A DNA stretch of 64,000 bases from Gluconacetobacter diazotrophicus PA1 5 (GCF_000021325.1 NC_011365.1:2570001-2634000); one strand, 5' to 3'; positions 54,204-63,159 are shown, numbered from the stretch's first letter. Notes: generated by a model not told the origin, from the sequence alone. Translations and numbers: made by a program.

Positions 54204-55583
54204 TCAGCCCGGCCCCAGGATACGCCCCAGGCTCTGCGGGGCATTGACGCGCAGCCGCCCGTCGGGGTCCAGCAAGTTCATTTCATGCAGCCAGGCCTCG
54301 AATTCCGGCGCGGCGCGCACGCCGAAGCTGGATCGCAGGGTCAGCATGTCGTGATGGGACAGGCTCTGGTAGCTCAGCATCACGTCGTCGCCGCCCGGCA
54401 CGGCGATCAGGAAATTCACCCCCGCCACCGTCAGCAGCATCATCAGGTTGTCCATGTCGTCCTGGTCGGCTTCGGCATGGTTGGTGTAGCACGCGTCGCA
54501 TCCCATCGGCAGGCCCATCAGCTTGCCGCAGAAATGGTCTTCCAGCCCCGCGCGGATGATCTGCTTGCCGTCATACAGGTATTCCGGCCCGATGAATCCC
54601 ACCACCGTGTTCACCAGCAGGGGCGAGAACGCGCGCGCGACGGCATAGGCCCGGACCTCGGCCGTCTGCTGGTCCATGCCGTGATGGGCGCCGGCCGACA
54701 GCGCGGAGCCCTGTCCGGTCTCGAAATACATCACGTTGTGCCCCACCGTGCCGCGATTCAGCGACCGGGCCGCGTCATGGGCCTCGGCCAGCACGGACAG
54801 CGACACGCCGAAGCCGGCATTGGCGGCCTGGGTGCCCGCCACGGATTGGAACACCAGGTCGACCGGTGCCCCGCGCGCCATCATCGCGATGGCGTTGGTG
54901 ATGTGCGTCAGCACGCAGGTCTGGGCCGGGATGGCATAGCGGGTGCGCACCTGTTCCAGCATGTCCAGCAGCACGATGCCGTTGGCGATGCTGTCGGTGG
55001 CGGGGTTGATGCCCAGCACGGCGTCGCCCACCCCCAGCAGCAGCCCGTCCAGAAGCGACGCCGCGATGCCGCGCGCATCGTCGGTCGGGTGGTTGGGCTG
55101 CAACCGCGTGCCCAGCCGGCCGGGCAGGCCCTGCGTGTTGCGGAACGCCGTCACCACCCGGATCTTGCGCGCCGCCGCGATCAGGTCCTGGTTGCGCATC
55201 AGCTTGCTGACGGCCGACACGATTTCCGGCGTCAGGCCCGGCCCCAGCGCCGTGATCGCGTCGCCATCGGCCGTGTAGGACAGCAGCCAGTCGCGGAACT
55301 GCCCGACCGTCATGTGCGCGACCGGCGCGAAGGACGCCGCGTCGTGCGTATCGACGATCAGCCGCGTGACCTCGTCATCCTCGTAGGGTACCGGCACATC
55401 GTTCAGGAAATCGCGCAGCGGAATGTCGGCCAGGACATGCCGGGCGGCCATGCGTTCCACCGGGTCGGCGGCGGCCAGGCCGGCCAGTTCGTCGCCCGAC
55501 CGCGCCGGGGACGCGCAGGCCAGGACGTGGCGCAGATGGGCGAAATTGTAGCGTTCGCTGTCCAGGATGATCCGATAGGGCAC
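54204..55583 (-). CDS. eutB: Ethanolamine ammonia-lyase large subunit
   Basis: The catalytic, cobalamin-binding subunit. The start is taken as GTG 55583 (GTG-PYRIILDSERYNFAHL), preceded by GAAGGAT; the frame is open upstream but homologues begin here, which gives 459 residues, the usual size. Motifs: 'TAFRNTQGLPGRLGTRLQPN' (substrate loop), 'GDAVLGINPATDS', 'HITNAIAMMARGAPVDLVFQSVAGT', 'FETGQGSALSAGAHHGMDQQT' and 'CDACYTNHAEADQDD'. It is divergent from the aldehyde dehydrogenase that would remove its acetaldehyde. No microcompartment shell genes are present. Confidence 0.94.
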   Translation of the reverse strand: MPYRIILDSERYNFAHLRHVLACASPARSGDELAGLAAADPVERMAARHVLADIPLRDFLNDVPVPYEDDEVTRLIVDTHDAASFAPVAHMTVGQFRDWLLSYTADGDAITALGPGLTPEIVSAVSKLMRNQDLIAAARKIRVVTAFRNTQGLPGRLGTRLQPNHPTDDARGIAASLLDGLLLGVGDAVLGINPATDSIANGIVLLDMLEQVRTRYAIPAQTCVLTHITNAIAMMARGAPVDLVFQSVAGTQAANAGFGVSLSVLAEAHDAARSLNRGTVGHNVMYFETGQGSALSAGAHHGMDQQTAEVRAYAVARAFSPLLVNTVVGFIGPEYLYDGKQIIRAGLEDHFCGKLMGLPMGCDACYTNHAEADQDDMDNLMMLLTVAGVNFLIAVPGGDDVMLSYQSLSHHDMLTLRSSFGVRAAPEFEAWLHEMNLLDPDGRLRVNAPQSLGRILGPG

Positions 55584-55854
55584 GGTGGGGATGATCCTTC
55601 TCTTTTGTCTTCCGAATAGCGAAGCCCGTTCAGATATTTGAAGAGAATGAGACTGGTTGCCGGACAGGAGTTTATCGCGGGCTGATAAAGGCACGGAACC
55701 CCGAATATCGACAATGAATTGAATGGAAATTCCGGCGGGAACGGGCTCGAAAATGATGGGCGCGATGACGGGTGCAGCACGATTGTCATGTCTGAATAGA
55801 AAATGGGGATGTGGAATAATACATTGTTATAAATTGTTTTTCTCTCATAAAAAT

Positions 55855-55875
55855 ATGGCACTTGGTGCCATTTTT
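55855..55875 (+). terminator. Hairpin with T tract in the eutB-ald intergenic region
   Basis: ATGGCAC and GTGCCAT pair perfectly around the loop TTG, flanked by A-rich sequence on the left and TTTTT on the right. It could be a bidirectional terminator or attenuator, or a protein-binding site. Confidence 0.45.
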
Positions 55876-55888
55876 CACGTAGACGTGA
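55875..55888. promoter_or_regulatory. Short inverted repeat TCACGT-AG-ACGTGA
   Basis: A perfect six-base inverted repeat with a two-base centre, directly next to the hairpin. It is a plausible dimeric regulator site in the divergent promoter region. Confidence 0.35.
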
Positions 55889-55937
55889 TTCCCCGATCGC
55901 TTGCTCTTCGACTCCCGCCTATATATCCACCGAATAA

Positions 55938-55965
55938 TTAAACGGACCGATTCGGTCCTGTTTAA
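55938..55965. promoter_or_regulatory. Near-perfect 28-base palindrome, candidate operator of the aldehyde dehydrogenase
   Basis: The core GGACCGA-T-TCGGTCC (55944-55958) is extended on both sides by TTAAAC and GTTTAA, with a single extra T at 55959. It lies 53 bases before the aldehyde dehydrogenase start. Length and symmetry fit a TetR-type operator, and a TetR gene lies at the end of this transcription unit (58856-59512). Confidence 0.6.
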
Positions 55966-56017
55966 GGACCCGTGCGACGCCGGGTCCGGCATTCAACGCA
56001 GACGACGGAGCGGCACC

Positions 56018-57520
56018 GTGGGCATCGATCAGGAACCTCCCTTCAAATCCCGTTACGGAAACTATATCGGCGGCGAATGGACGTCCCCCGTGAAGGGCGC
56101 GTACATGAAGAACACGTCCCCGGTGGACGGGCGGGTCCTGTGCGAAGTGCCGCAATCGACGGCCGAGGATGTCGAACTGGCGCTGGACGCGGCGCACAAG
56201 GCCTTCAAATCCTGGGCCCATACCTCGCCGGCCGAGCGGTCGCGGGTGCTGCTGAAGGCGGCGGACCGGATGGAGGCGAATCTCGACCTGCTGGCCCGGG
56301 CCGAGACCTGGGACAACGGCAAGCCGATCCGCGAGACCCTGGCGGCGGATATTCCGCTGGCCATCGACCATTTTCGCTATTTCGCCGGGTGCATCCGCGC
56401 CCAGGAAGGCGCGCTGAGCGAAATCAACGACACGACCATCGCCTATCATTTCCATGAACCGCTGGGCGTGGTCGGCCAGATCATTCCGTGGAACTTCCCG
56501 ATCCTGATGGCGTCGTGGAAGCTGGCCCCCGCCCTGGTCGCCGGCAACTGCGTCGTCATGAAGCCCGCCGAAACCACCCCCGCCAGCATCCTGGTGCTGA
56601 TGGAACTGATCGGCGACCTGTTCCCGGCGGGCACCCTGAACATCGTCAACGGCCTGGGCCGCGATGTCGGCGCGGCGCTGTCCACCAGTTCGCGCATCGC
56701 CAAGATCGCCTTCACCGGATCGACCCCGACCGGCAAGATGATCGCGCACGCGGCGGCGGAAAACCTGATCCCGGCCACGCTGGAACTGGGCGGCAAGTCG
56801 CCCAATATCTTCTTTGCCGACGTTATGGACCAGGACGACGATTACCTGGACAAGGCGATCGAGGGCTTCACGATGTTCGCCCTGAACCAGGGCCAGATCT
56901 GTTCCTGCCCCAGCCGCGCGCTGGTTCATGAATCGATCTACGAGCGGTTCATGGAACGCGCCCTGCCCCGCGTGAAGGCCATCCGCCACGGCAACCCGCT
57001 GGACCCGCAGACCATGATGGGGGCCCAGAACTCCAGCATGCAGGAAAACAAGATCCTGGAATATATCGGCATCGGCAAGGACGAGGGCGCGGAACTGCTG
57101 ACCGGCGGCGCCAAGCCCGACCTGGGGGCCGCGTTCAACGACGGCTTCTACGTCCAGCCGACGGTGTTCCGCGGCCATAACAAGATGCGGATTTTCCAGG
57201 AGGAAATCTTCGGGCCGGTGCTGGCCGTGACCACCTTCAAGACCGAGGAAGAGGCGCTGGCGATCGCCAACGACACGCCGTTCGGCCTGGGGTCCGGCGT
57301 GTGGTCGCGCAACGCCAACATCTGCTATCGCATGGGGCGCGGCCTGGAAGCGGGGCGGGTCTGGATCAATTGCTACCATGCCTATCCCGCGCACGCGGCG
57401 TTCGGCGGATACAAGAAGTCCGGCATCGGCCGCGAAACGCACAAGATGGTGCTGGAACACTACCAGCAGACGAAGAACATGCTGGTCAGCTACAGCGAGA
57501 AAAAGCTCGGATTCTTCTGA
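56018..57520 (+). CDS. NAD-dependent aldehyde dehydrogenase, acetaldehyde type
   Basis: A 500-residue aldehyde dehydrogenase of the AldB/ExaC-like group. The start is GTG 56018 after ACGGAG. Visible: '[29 protein letters not shown]', '[11 protein letters not shown]', the general base in '[10 protein letters not shown]' and the catalytic Cys in '[14 protein letters not shown]', a variant of the EVCTCPSR motif that marks acetaldehyde dehydrogenases. It should oxidise acetaldehyde from ethanolamine cleavage to acetate. It is divergent from eutB, with a long palindrome upstream and a terminator downstream. Confidence 0.9.
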   Translation: MGIDQEPPFKSRYGNYIGGEWTSPVKGAYMKNTSPVDGRVLCEVPQSTAEDVELALDAAHKAFKSWAHTSPAERSRVLLKAADRMEANLDLLARAETWDNGKPIRETLAADIPLAIDHFRYFAGCIRAQEGALSEINDTTIAYHFHEPLGVVGQIIPWNFPILMASWKLAPALVAGNCVVMKPAETTPASILVLMELIGDLFPAGTLNIVNGLGRDVGAALSTSSRIAKIAFTGSTPTGKMIAHAAAENLIPATLELGGKSPNIFFADVMDQDDDYLDKAIEGFTMFALNQGQICSCPSRALVHESIYERFMERALPRVKAIRHGNPLDPQTMMGAQNSSMQENKILEYIGIGKDEGAELLTGGAKPDLGAAFNDGFYVQPTVFRGHNKMRIFQEEIFGPVLAVTTFKTEEEALAIANDTPFGLGSGVWSRNANICYRMGRGLEAGRVWINCYHAYPAHAAFGGYKKSGIGRETHKMVLEHYQQTKNMLVSYSEKKLGFF

Positions 57521-57540
57521 GGTTTTTTCTCCTGAGCTTT

Positions 57541-57573
57541 CGGGGCGGGGCCTGCTATGCTGCGCCCCGTTTT
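57541..57573 (+). terminator. Intrinsic terminator after the aldehyde dehydrogenase
   Basis: CGGGGCG (57541-57547) pairs with CGCCCCG (57563-57569) and is followed by TTTT, 20 bases after the stop codon. Confidence 0.6.
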
Positions 57574-57603
57574 CCATTCTGCTGGTATGGAATTTGAAAA
57601 TCG

Positions 57604-58887
57604 ATGGTGTCCAGATCCGAAATCCTGATTGTCGGCGGTGGTGTGGCCGGACTTGCCCTGGCGACGCGGCTTGGCGGGACACTGGGGAAGCAGGGCAGCG
57701 CGCGCATCACGCTTATCGATAAAAGCTTCTCGCACGTCTGGAAGCCGATGCTGCACTGCTTCGCTGCCGGCACCGCGCAGAACGAGAACGACCGCATCAG
57801 CTTCATGTCGCAGGCCGGCGCCCATCATTTCGAGTTCTGGCCGGGCGAGGTGATTTCCCTGGATCGCGCGAAGCGGGAGGTCGTGCTTGGCCCGCTGCGG
57901 GCCTCGGACGGCAGCACCGTCCTGGAAAGCCGCACCGTGACCTATGACGCGCTGGTGCTGTCGATCGGCAGTTGCGCCAACGATTTCCGGACCCCGGGCG
58001 TCGCGGAACATTGCCTGTTCATCGACAATCTGGTGGAAGCGAACGGATTCAACGAAAAATTCCGCATGGAACTCCTGCGGGCCTATGCGACGAATGCCGA
58101 GCTGGACATCGCCATCGTCGGCGGCGGCGCCACCGGAACGCAGTTGGCCGCCGAACTGCACAAGGCGCTCGACATCGTCGGGCTGCATGCGTTCGGCCCG
58201 ACGCCGCCCAGGCTCCGGATCACCCTGCTGGAGGCCGGACCGCGCGTACTGCCCGCTTTTCCGGAGGCGGTGTCCGCCGCGGCGCAGCAGGAACTGGAGC
58301 GGATCGGCGTTTCGGTGCGCACCTCGGCCATGGTTTCGGGCGCCGACGAGACGGGATTCAGCCTGAAGGACGGCACGCATATTCCGGCCACGCTGCGCGT
58401 CTGGGCCGCGGGCGTGAAGGCGCCGGACGTGACGAAATCCTATGGCGGCCTGTCCCTGAGCCGTTCGGGGCAGATCCTGGTCAAGCCCAATCTGCTTTCC
58501 GTCGATGACGACCGGATTTTCGCGCTGGGGGATTGTTCGTTCATCGTCGACGACCCGCTGCCGCCCACGGCACAGGTGGCCCGGCAGCAGGCGCACCATC
58601 TGGCCCGCCATCTGTCCGCGTGGATACGCGACGGGCAGGACGTCCCCGCCTGCGTGTTCCGCAACAAGGGCGCGATCGTGGCCCTGGGCAATTATAACGG
58701 CTGGGGTACGCTGCCCGGTGGAAGCGTCTTCGGTGGCGGCGTGCTGAAGGGCCTGACGGCACGGGTGGGCCATCTGATGCTCTATCGTCAGCATCAGGTC
58801 GAACTGTACGGTTTCTTTCGCGGCCTGATGTCCTGTGTCGCGGACTGGATCGACACTATGGTGCGGCCGTCAGTTCGTCTGGACTGA
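57604..58887 (+). CDS. ndh: Type II NADH:quinone oxidoreductase
   Basis: A single-chain, non-proton-pumping NADH dehydrogenase of 427 residues. It has two dinucleotide-binding motifs, 'ILIVGGGVAGLALATRLGG' for FAD at the N-terminus and 'IAIVGGGATGTQLAAELHK' for NADH near residue 170, plus 'ALGDCSF' near residue 310 and a C-terminal amphipathic region for membrane attachment ('LMLYRQHQVELYGFFRGLM'). It would reoxidise NADH from the preceding aldehyde dehydrogenase. Its 3' end overlaps the convergent TetR gene by 32 bases. Confidence 0.9.
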   Translation: MVSRSEILIVGGGVAGLALATRLGGTLGKQGSARITLIDKSFSHVWKPMLHCFAAGTAQNENDRISFMSQAGAHHFEFWPGEVISLDRAKREVVLGPLRASDGSTVLESRTVTYDALVLSIGSCANDFRTPGVAEHCLFIDNLVEANGFNEKFRMELLRAYATNAELDIAIVGGGATGTQLAAELHKALDIVGLHAFGPTPPRLRITLLEAGPRVLPAFPEAVSAAAQQELERIGVSVRTSAMVSGADETGFSLKDGTHIPATLRVWAAGVKAPDVTKSYGGLSLSRSGQILVKPNLLSVDDDRIFALGDCSFIVDDPLPPTAQVARQQAHHLARHLSAWIRDGQDVPACVFRNKGAIVALGNYNGWGTLPGGSVFGGGVLKGLTARVGHLMLYRQHQVELYGFFRGLMSCVADWIDTMVRPSVRLD

Positions 58888-59512
58888 TCCAGTCCAGATC
58901 GGCCGGGGCCAGCATCGCGGCCTGCAGTCGCATGATCCGGCGCAGGATCGGAACCAGGCGGCTGCGCCCCTTCAGCCTGATCCATTCGTCCAGCGCGGTC
59001 CGGAATGCGGCGATGCCGGATCGCGCGGCGACGCGCGCGGACAATGCCCGGTCGTCGGACGGCGCCAGTCGCTGCATCAGTGCGTCCGCGAGGCTGTCTT
59101 CCCATTGCGCGTATTTACGCAGGCTGACCGACAGCAGCGCCGGCGTGCGTTCGATCAGATAGACGCAGGCGTAGGCCTCACGCGGGGTGGGCGCGATATG
59201 CGGAACCACGGATTCGAGCGCGTGACCGAGCAGGGCCTGCGGGGGAAGGCTGGCGGGGCATGCGGCGACGCTGCGTGCCAGGACGTCCGTCATCTGCTGC
59301 GTCCATGCCGTCACGATGTCGGCCTTGGTCGGGAAATAGCGAAACAGCGTGCGCCGTGCGATTCCGGCGGTCTGCGCGATTTCATCGACCGTGGTTTCTT
59401 CAAAACCTTTCGTGGAAAGCAGGGACATTGCCGCGTTGATGAGCGAGGCGCGCGTTTCGACGCGGCGCTGCTCTCGGCGGGACAGGACGGATTGAGGCGA
59501 TGCAGACGACAC
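58856..59512 (-). CDS. TetR-family transcriptional regulator
   Basis: A TetR repressor of 218 residues from GTG 59512 (a further in-frame GTG at 59566 is possible). The helix-turn-helix domain is 'INAAMSLLSTKGFEETTVDEIAQTAGIARRTLFRYFPTKADI', followed by a helical ligand-binding domain. It is convergent with ndh, overlapping it by 32 bases at the 3' ends. It may control the aldehyde dehydrogenase/ndh unit through the palindrome at 55938, which is inference from proximity. Confidence 0.87.
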   Translation of the reverse strand: MSSASPQSVLSRREQRRVETRASLINAAMSLLSTKGFEETTVDEIAQTAGIARRTLFRYFPTKADIVTAWTQQMTDVLARSVAACPASLPPQALLGHALESVVPHIAPTPREAYACVYLIERTPALLSVSLRKYAQWEDSLADALMQRLAPSDDRALSARVAARSGIAAFRTALDEWIRLKGRSRLVPILRRIMRLQAAMLAPADLDWISPDELTAAP

Positions 59513-59614
59513 GGCAGGCTTTCTCAAATGGATTTCGGCAGGATAGTCCAGAAGGACGATCCCCACACCTGCCGCCAGTAAAGAATTGATCGTCCGATCC
59601 TTGTTCCTTCTTTC

Positions 59615-59684
59615 AAAAAAGAACAGGGCGCCGTTTCAAATACCCCATTGCCGGGCGCGTGGCCCGGATCGTCAGAAACGGCGC
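59615..59684 (-). terminator. Terminator of the SPFH gene with a nested hairpin
   Basis: GCGCCGTTTC (59628-59637) pairs with GAAACGGCGC (59675-59684); a GCCGGGC/GCCCGG hairpin sits inside. Read on the minus strand, CCTGTTC and TTTTTT (59615-59620) follow. It lies 19 bases after the SPFH stop. Confidence 0.6.
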
Positions 59685-59702
59685 TTTTGAAAGCCTGGAA
59701 CC

Positions 59703-60617
59703 CTAATGCCCCATGGACATGTTCAGCATCGGCATGGGCTGCGAGCCCAGGATGGTGCTCGGCAGCTTCCCGTCCCACCGTTTCGCCTGCGTATAGGACA
59801 CGTATTCCGGGCTGGCCCCCAGCGCCGCCGCCTGGGCCCTGATCGCGTCGGCCTCGGCCTCGCCCTTGATTCGGGTTGCGGCGGCTTCGGCTTCGGATCG
59901 CGCCTTGATCGACCGGGCCTCGCCCTCGGCGCCCGCCACGGCGGCGTCGGCGTTGGCGCGGGCGGCGATCTGCTGGCGCTCGGCGTCGATGAGGGCCTTC
60001 TGGCGCAACTGCTCGGACCGCGTGACCTCGGCCTTTGCCTTGGTCATCATGTCGATCGCGTTGCGAAAGGCGGCGGTATAGTCCAGGTCGGTAATCTGGA
60101 CCTCCGACACCTCGATGCCGTACAGCGCCATGGCCTGCGCCGCGACGTCGCTCTTGATCTCGCCCTCGATCTGGGCGCGCGACCGCGGCACGTCGGCCAC
60201 CTGCCGCTTGCCGAACGCCGACTTCATCCGGTCGTTCGCCAGGGTATAGATCCGGCGTTCGTAGTACGGCACATGCTCGTACAGGTTCCGCACGTCGGAA
60301 TCCGGAACGGCGAACTGCACCAGCATGGTCACGTCCACACCCTGGTTGTCGGCGGTGAAGACCTCGGATTTCTGGATTTCGACCTGCTGGATCGCGGTAC
60401 TGTATTCCGTCACGCTCTCGATCCAGGGCAGCTTGAAGTGCAGTCCCGGCCCCGCCGTGCGCGACACCGCGCCGAAGCGCGTCACGACGCCGATATTCTT
60501 CTGGTCGATCGTATAACCGGACCCGGACAGCAGAGAAAGGATGACAAGACCGCCGATCGCGATGACGCCATAGCGGGCCAGCGACTTCGGGCTGGCGGCA
60601 TAGTTCTGGAATACCAT
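59703..60617 (-). CDS. SPFH/prohibitin-family membrane protein (HflC-like)
   Basis: A 304-residue protein with one N-terminal membrane helix ('YGVIAIGGLVILSLLSG'), an SPFH/Band 7 domain ('TIDQKNIGVVTRFGAVSRTAGPGLHFKLPWIE') and an Ala/Glu-rich coiled-coil (about 190-280: 'EVTRSEQLRQKALIDAERQ'). It ends 'PMPMLNMSMGH'. Such proteins form rings in the inner membrane and often partner the FtsH protease. The start at 60617 (MVFQNYAASPKS) is chosen because the upstream frame is not protein-like. It is divergent from the YitT-like gene. Confidence 0.87.
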   Translation of the reverse strand: MVFQNYAASPKSLARYGVIAIGGLVILSLLSGSGYTIDQKNIGVVTRFGAVSRTAGPGLHFKLPWIESVTEYSTAIQQVEIQKSEVFTADNQGVDVTMLVQFAVPDSDVRNLYEHVPYYERRIYTLANDRMKSAFGKRQVADVPRSRAQIEGEIKSDVAAQAMALYGIEVSEVQITDLDYTAAFRNAIDMMTKAKAEVTRSEQLRQKALIDAERQQIAARANADAAVAGAEGEARSIKARSEAEAAATRIKGEAEADAIRAQAAALGASPEYVSYTQAKRWDGKLPSTILGSQPMPMLNMSMGH

Positions 60618-60729
60618 GACGATACGATATCTATTATTGTTCCTCCCGGCAATCGGGGGCACGCGGCGCCCTTTACAGGCGCAGATGCGCTCTCTAGGAG
60701 AGGCTCCGCCCGTTTCCCCTTTCGTTCGA

Positions 60730-61362
60730 ATGGCCGACATGCCCAGCCCGCCCTCCGCTGACAGGAACCCTCTCCGGCACTCGGTGTTCGAGGACGCCTA
60801 TGCGCTGGTCATCGGCTGTTCGCTGATCGTCCTCGGCCTGGCCTGCCTGCATCGCGCGGGGCTGGTCACGGGCGGCGTGGCCGGCGTGGCGCTGCTGCTG
60901 TCCTATGTCCTGCCGCTGTCGGCGGGCATGCTGTTCACGCTGATCAACATTCCCTTCCTGCTGTTCGCATCACGGACGATGGGCATCGCCTTCACGGTGA
61001 AGACGCTGCTGGTCAGCAGCAGCATCACGCTGTTTTCACTGGTCTTTCCCCACATCATGGGACTCAGCTTCATCGACCCGCTCTGGGCGGCGTTCTTCGG
61101 CGGCACCACGATCGGCATGGGTATCCTGTCGCTGGCGCGGCACCAGGCGGGCGTGGGCGGCACGGGCGTCGTCACGCTGTGGCTGTACAAGACAAGGGGC
61201 TGGAACGTCGGCAAGGCCCAGTTGACCATCGATGTCGGAATCCTGCTGGTGTCGCTGCTGGCGATCGACGTCCGGCATGTCCTGCTGTCGGCCGTCAGCG
61301 CCGTCGCGATCAGCGGCGTGGTCGCGACCTTCCACCGGCCCGGGCGCTACACGGGCTATTAG
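60730..61362 (+). CDS. YitT-family membrane protein
   Basis: About 210 residues with five to six membrane helices, matching the YitT family: 'GLVTGGVAGVALLLSYVLPLSAGMLFTLINIPFLLF', 'GMGILSLARHQAGVGGTGVV' and 'AQLTIDVGILLVSLLAIDV'. Members are inner-membrane proteins of poorly known function; this one lacks the C-terminal soluble domain found in some. The start is uncertain (60685, 60730 or 60739). A MITE-like repeat overlaps its stop codon. Confidence 0.8.
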   Translation: MADMPSPPSADRNPLRHSVFEDAYALVIGCSLIVLGLACLHRAGLVTGGVAGVALLLSYVLPLSAGMLFTLINIPFLLFASRTMGIAFTVKTLLVSSSITLFSLVFPHIMGLSFIDPLWAAFFGGTTIGMGILSLARHQAGVGGTGVVTLWLYKTRGWNVGKAQLTIDVGILLVSLLAIDVRHVLLSAVSAVAISGVVATFHRPGRYTGY

Positions 61363-61523
61363 AGGCTGTTCCAAAAGCCCTGATGCCGGCGATCCGACGC
61401 GCGTTCCCTGTGCTCCGATGCTCTCGGCCCGTCAGGCCGCTCCGCTTCGGTGCTCGGGAACACACGCCGGGCGCGGCCCTTCGGGCCGCTCTCGCTCAGC
61501 ATCAGGGCTTTTGGAACAGCCTC
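61362..61523. repeat. MITE-like palindromic repeat, copy 2 (162 bp)
   Basis: Terminal inverted repeats are perfect over 24 bases, beginning GAGGCTGTTCCAAAAGCC at 61362 and mirrored up to 61523. The interior is nearly identical to copy 1 at 27725-27882. The element starts within the YitT stop codon and codes for nothing. Confidence 0.9.
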
Positions 61524-61588
61524 CGAACCCCCGCCCGAAACTTTCCCCGCTGCCGGCGTGTTGGAGGTGCGCGGAAGGGGAGGGCAGG

Positions 61589-62005
61589 ATGACGCAGCCA
61601 CCATCCCGGAACGAACCGGACATGACGGCCGACGAACGCCACGCGCTGGCCGCCGCGATTGATGCGTATCTCGATACCGACAAGCCCGGCATGGGGATGT
61701 ACGGCCTGCTGGATCGCGCCGGGGACGCCGCGGTGTACGACCAGGTACGGGGCTGGGGCTGCCAGCCCCACCCGGCGGAGACGAGCGCCGCCATGATCGC
61801 CCGGCTGATCCCGCCCGAGGACCTGGCGCACCTCGCCGCGGCGGCGGGCGTTTCGGAGCAGGCGGTGGTCCGGTACCTGCTGGTCCATCTGCCCCGTGCG
61901 GTGCGCGGCTTCGTCCTGGCCCTGCCGATGCGGCGCCCCGCGGACATCCAGGGCCGCGCCCGGCAGCATTTCCCCTGCATCGCGACCAGCGGGGTGAAGG
62001 GCTAG
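61589..62005 (+). CDS. YidB-like (DUF937-type) hypothetical protein
   Basis: A 138-residue soluble protein. The central part ('MYGLLDRAGDAAVYDQVRGWG' then 'MIARLIPPEDLAHLAAAAGVSEQAVVRYLLVHLPRAVRGF') resembles the YidB family, where a Gly-containing loop is followed by helices ending in LPxxV. The assignment is by pattern only. The start at 61589 follows GAAGGGGAGGGCAGG. It lies just downstream of the MITE-like repeat. Confidence 0.55.
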   Translation: MTQPPSRNEPDMTADERHALAAAIDAYLDTDKPGMGMYGLLDRAGDAAVYDQVRGWGCQPHPAETSAAMIARLIPPEDLAHLAAAAGVSEQAVVRYLLVHLPRAVRGFVLALPMRRPADIQGRARQHFPCIATSGVKG

Positions 62006-62100
62006 GCAGGACCATGCCCTACTGGCTCCGGCGCATGAACCCATTGTAGCATGCCGGCTTCCGGCCGGGCGATCCGGCCATGGGGCGGTTGGAGGATCCG

Positions 62101-63159
62101 GTGTCGGCCAAGCCTACCATTCTGGACGTGGCGCGCGTGGCGGGCGTGTCGAAATCGACGGTTTCCCTGGTCCTTCAGAAGAACCCGATCGTCAGCGAAG
62201 GCGCCCGCAGCCGGGTCCTGGCCGCCATCCGGCAGGTCGGGTACGTCTATAACCGGAATGCGGCCAACCTGCGCCAGTCCCGTTCGAACGCGATCGGGAT
62301 CGTCGTCAATGACGTGACCAACAGCTTCTTCGCCGAGATGGCGGTCGGCATGGACATGATCGTGCAGTCGGCCGGCTTCGTGCAGTTGATGGCCCATACG
62401 GGCGAGAGCGTGGAACGCCAGGCCGAGGTCCTGTCCGCGATGCTCGAACACGGTGTCTCGGGGATCATCCTGTCGCCCGCGCGCGGCACGCGCGCCGCCG
62501 ACCTGAAGGCCCATATGGCGGGGCCGGTCCCGATCGTCCTTGCGGTCCGGGACCTTCCCGGCCTCAGGGCAACCACCGTCGTCGCCGACAATCGGGCCGG
62601 CAGCCACGAGGCCGCGCGCCATCTCATCGGCCTCGGCCACTGCCGCATCGCCTGGCTGGGCGGCTTTCCGGATACGTCGGTCTACCAGACGCGCCTGTCC
62701 GGCCTGCGCGATGCGATGGCGGAGGCCGGCCTGCTGTTCGAGGAGGCGTATGCCGTCGAAAGCAACGCCTCGCGGCCGGGTGGGGTCCAGGCCATGGGGC
62801 GCCTGCTGGACATGCCGGGTCATCCGATGGCCTGCATGTGCGTCAATGACGCGGTGGCGTTCGGGGCCTGCGACGGGCTGCGCGGCGCCGGACTGGAACC
62901 GGGGCGGGATTTCGCGATCGTCGGGTTCGACGACGTCATGGGCGCGCGGACGGCCGTCCCGGCGTTGACGACCGTCGCAACGGACCCCGAGGCGGTCGGC
63001 CGGCGCACGGCGCAGATCCTTCTGCACCGCATCAGTTCCGGCGACGTCCGGCCCGAGACGATCACGACACCGGCACGGCTGGTCGTGCGCGCCAGTTGTG
63101 GCGAGCTCTGGTCGGCCGGACCGGTCGCGGCGGCAGGCGCCGTCCCCGAAATGCGCTGA
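62101..63159 (+). CDS. LacI-family transcriptional regulator
   Basis: A 352-residue LacI-type regulator. The helix-turn-helix and hinge are 'ILDVARVAGVSKSTVSLVLQKNPIVSEGARSRVLAAI' and 'YNRNAANLRQSRSNAIGIVV'; a periplasmic-binding-like effector domain follows ('VTNSFFAEMAVGMDMIVQ', 'CVNDAVAFGACDGLRGAG', 'FAIVGFDDV'). The start is taken as GTG 62101 because GGAGG lies six to eight bases upstream; ATG 62080 is the alternative. It precedes the enoyl-CoA hydratase gene on the same strand. Effector unknown. Confidence 0.9.
   Translation: MSAKPTILDVARVAGVSKSTVSLVLQKNPIVSEGARSRVLAAIRQVGYVYNRNAANLRQSRSNAIGIVVNDVTNSFFAEMAVGMDMIVQSAGFVQLMAHTGESVERQAEVLSAMLEHGVSGIILSPARGTRAADLKAHMAGPVPIVLAVRDLPGLRATTVVADNRAGSHEAARHLIGLGHCRIAWLGGFPDTSVYQTRLSGLRDAMAEAGLLFEEAYAVESNASRPGGVQAMGRLLDMPGHPMACMCVNDAVAFGACDGLRGAGLEPGRDFAIVGFDDVMGARTAVPALTTVATDPEAVGRRTAQILLHRISSGDVRPETITTPARLVVRASCGELWSAGPVAAAGAVPEMR

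Larger units (their letters stand above)
55584..56017. promoter_or_regulatory. Divergent control region, eutB / aldehyde dehydrogenase
   Basis: 434 bases without a gene and AT-rich in the middle (55780-55940). It holds three inverted repeats, listed separately at 55855, 55875 and 55938, and should contain the promoters of both divergent operons. I do not see a clean -35/-10 pair. Confidence 0.55.

Noticed and set aside
59615-59700. Another MITE-like copy downstream of the SPFH gene
   Set aside because: It shares a TTTCAAA/TTTGAAA look and an inverted layout, but the interior and ends differ from the repeat family; a terminator explains it better.
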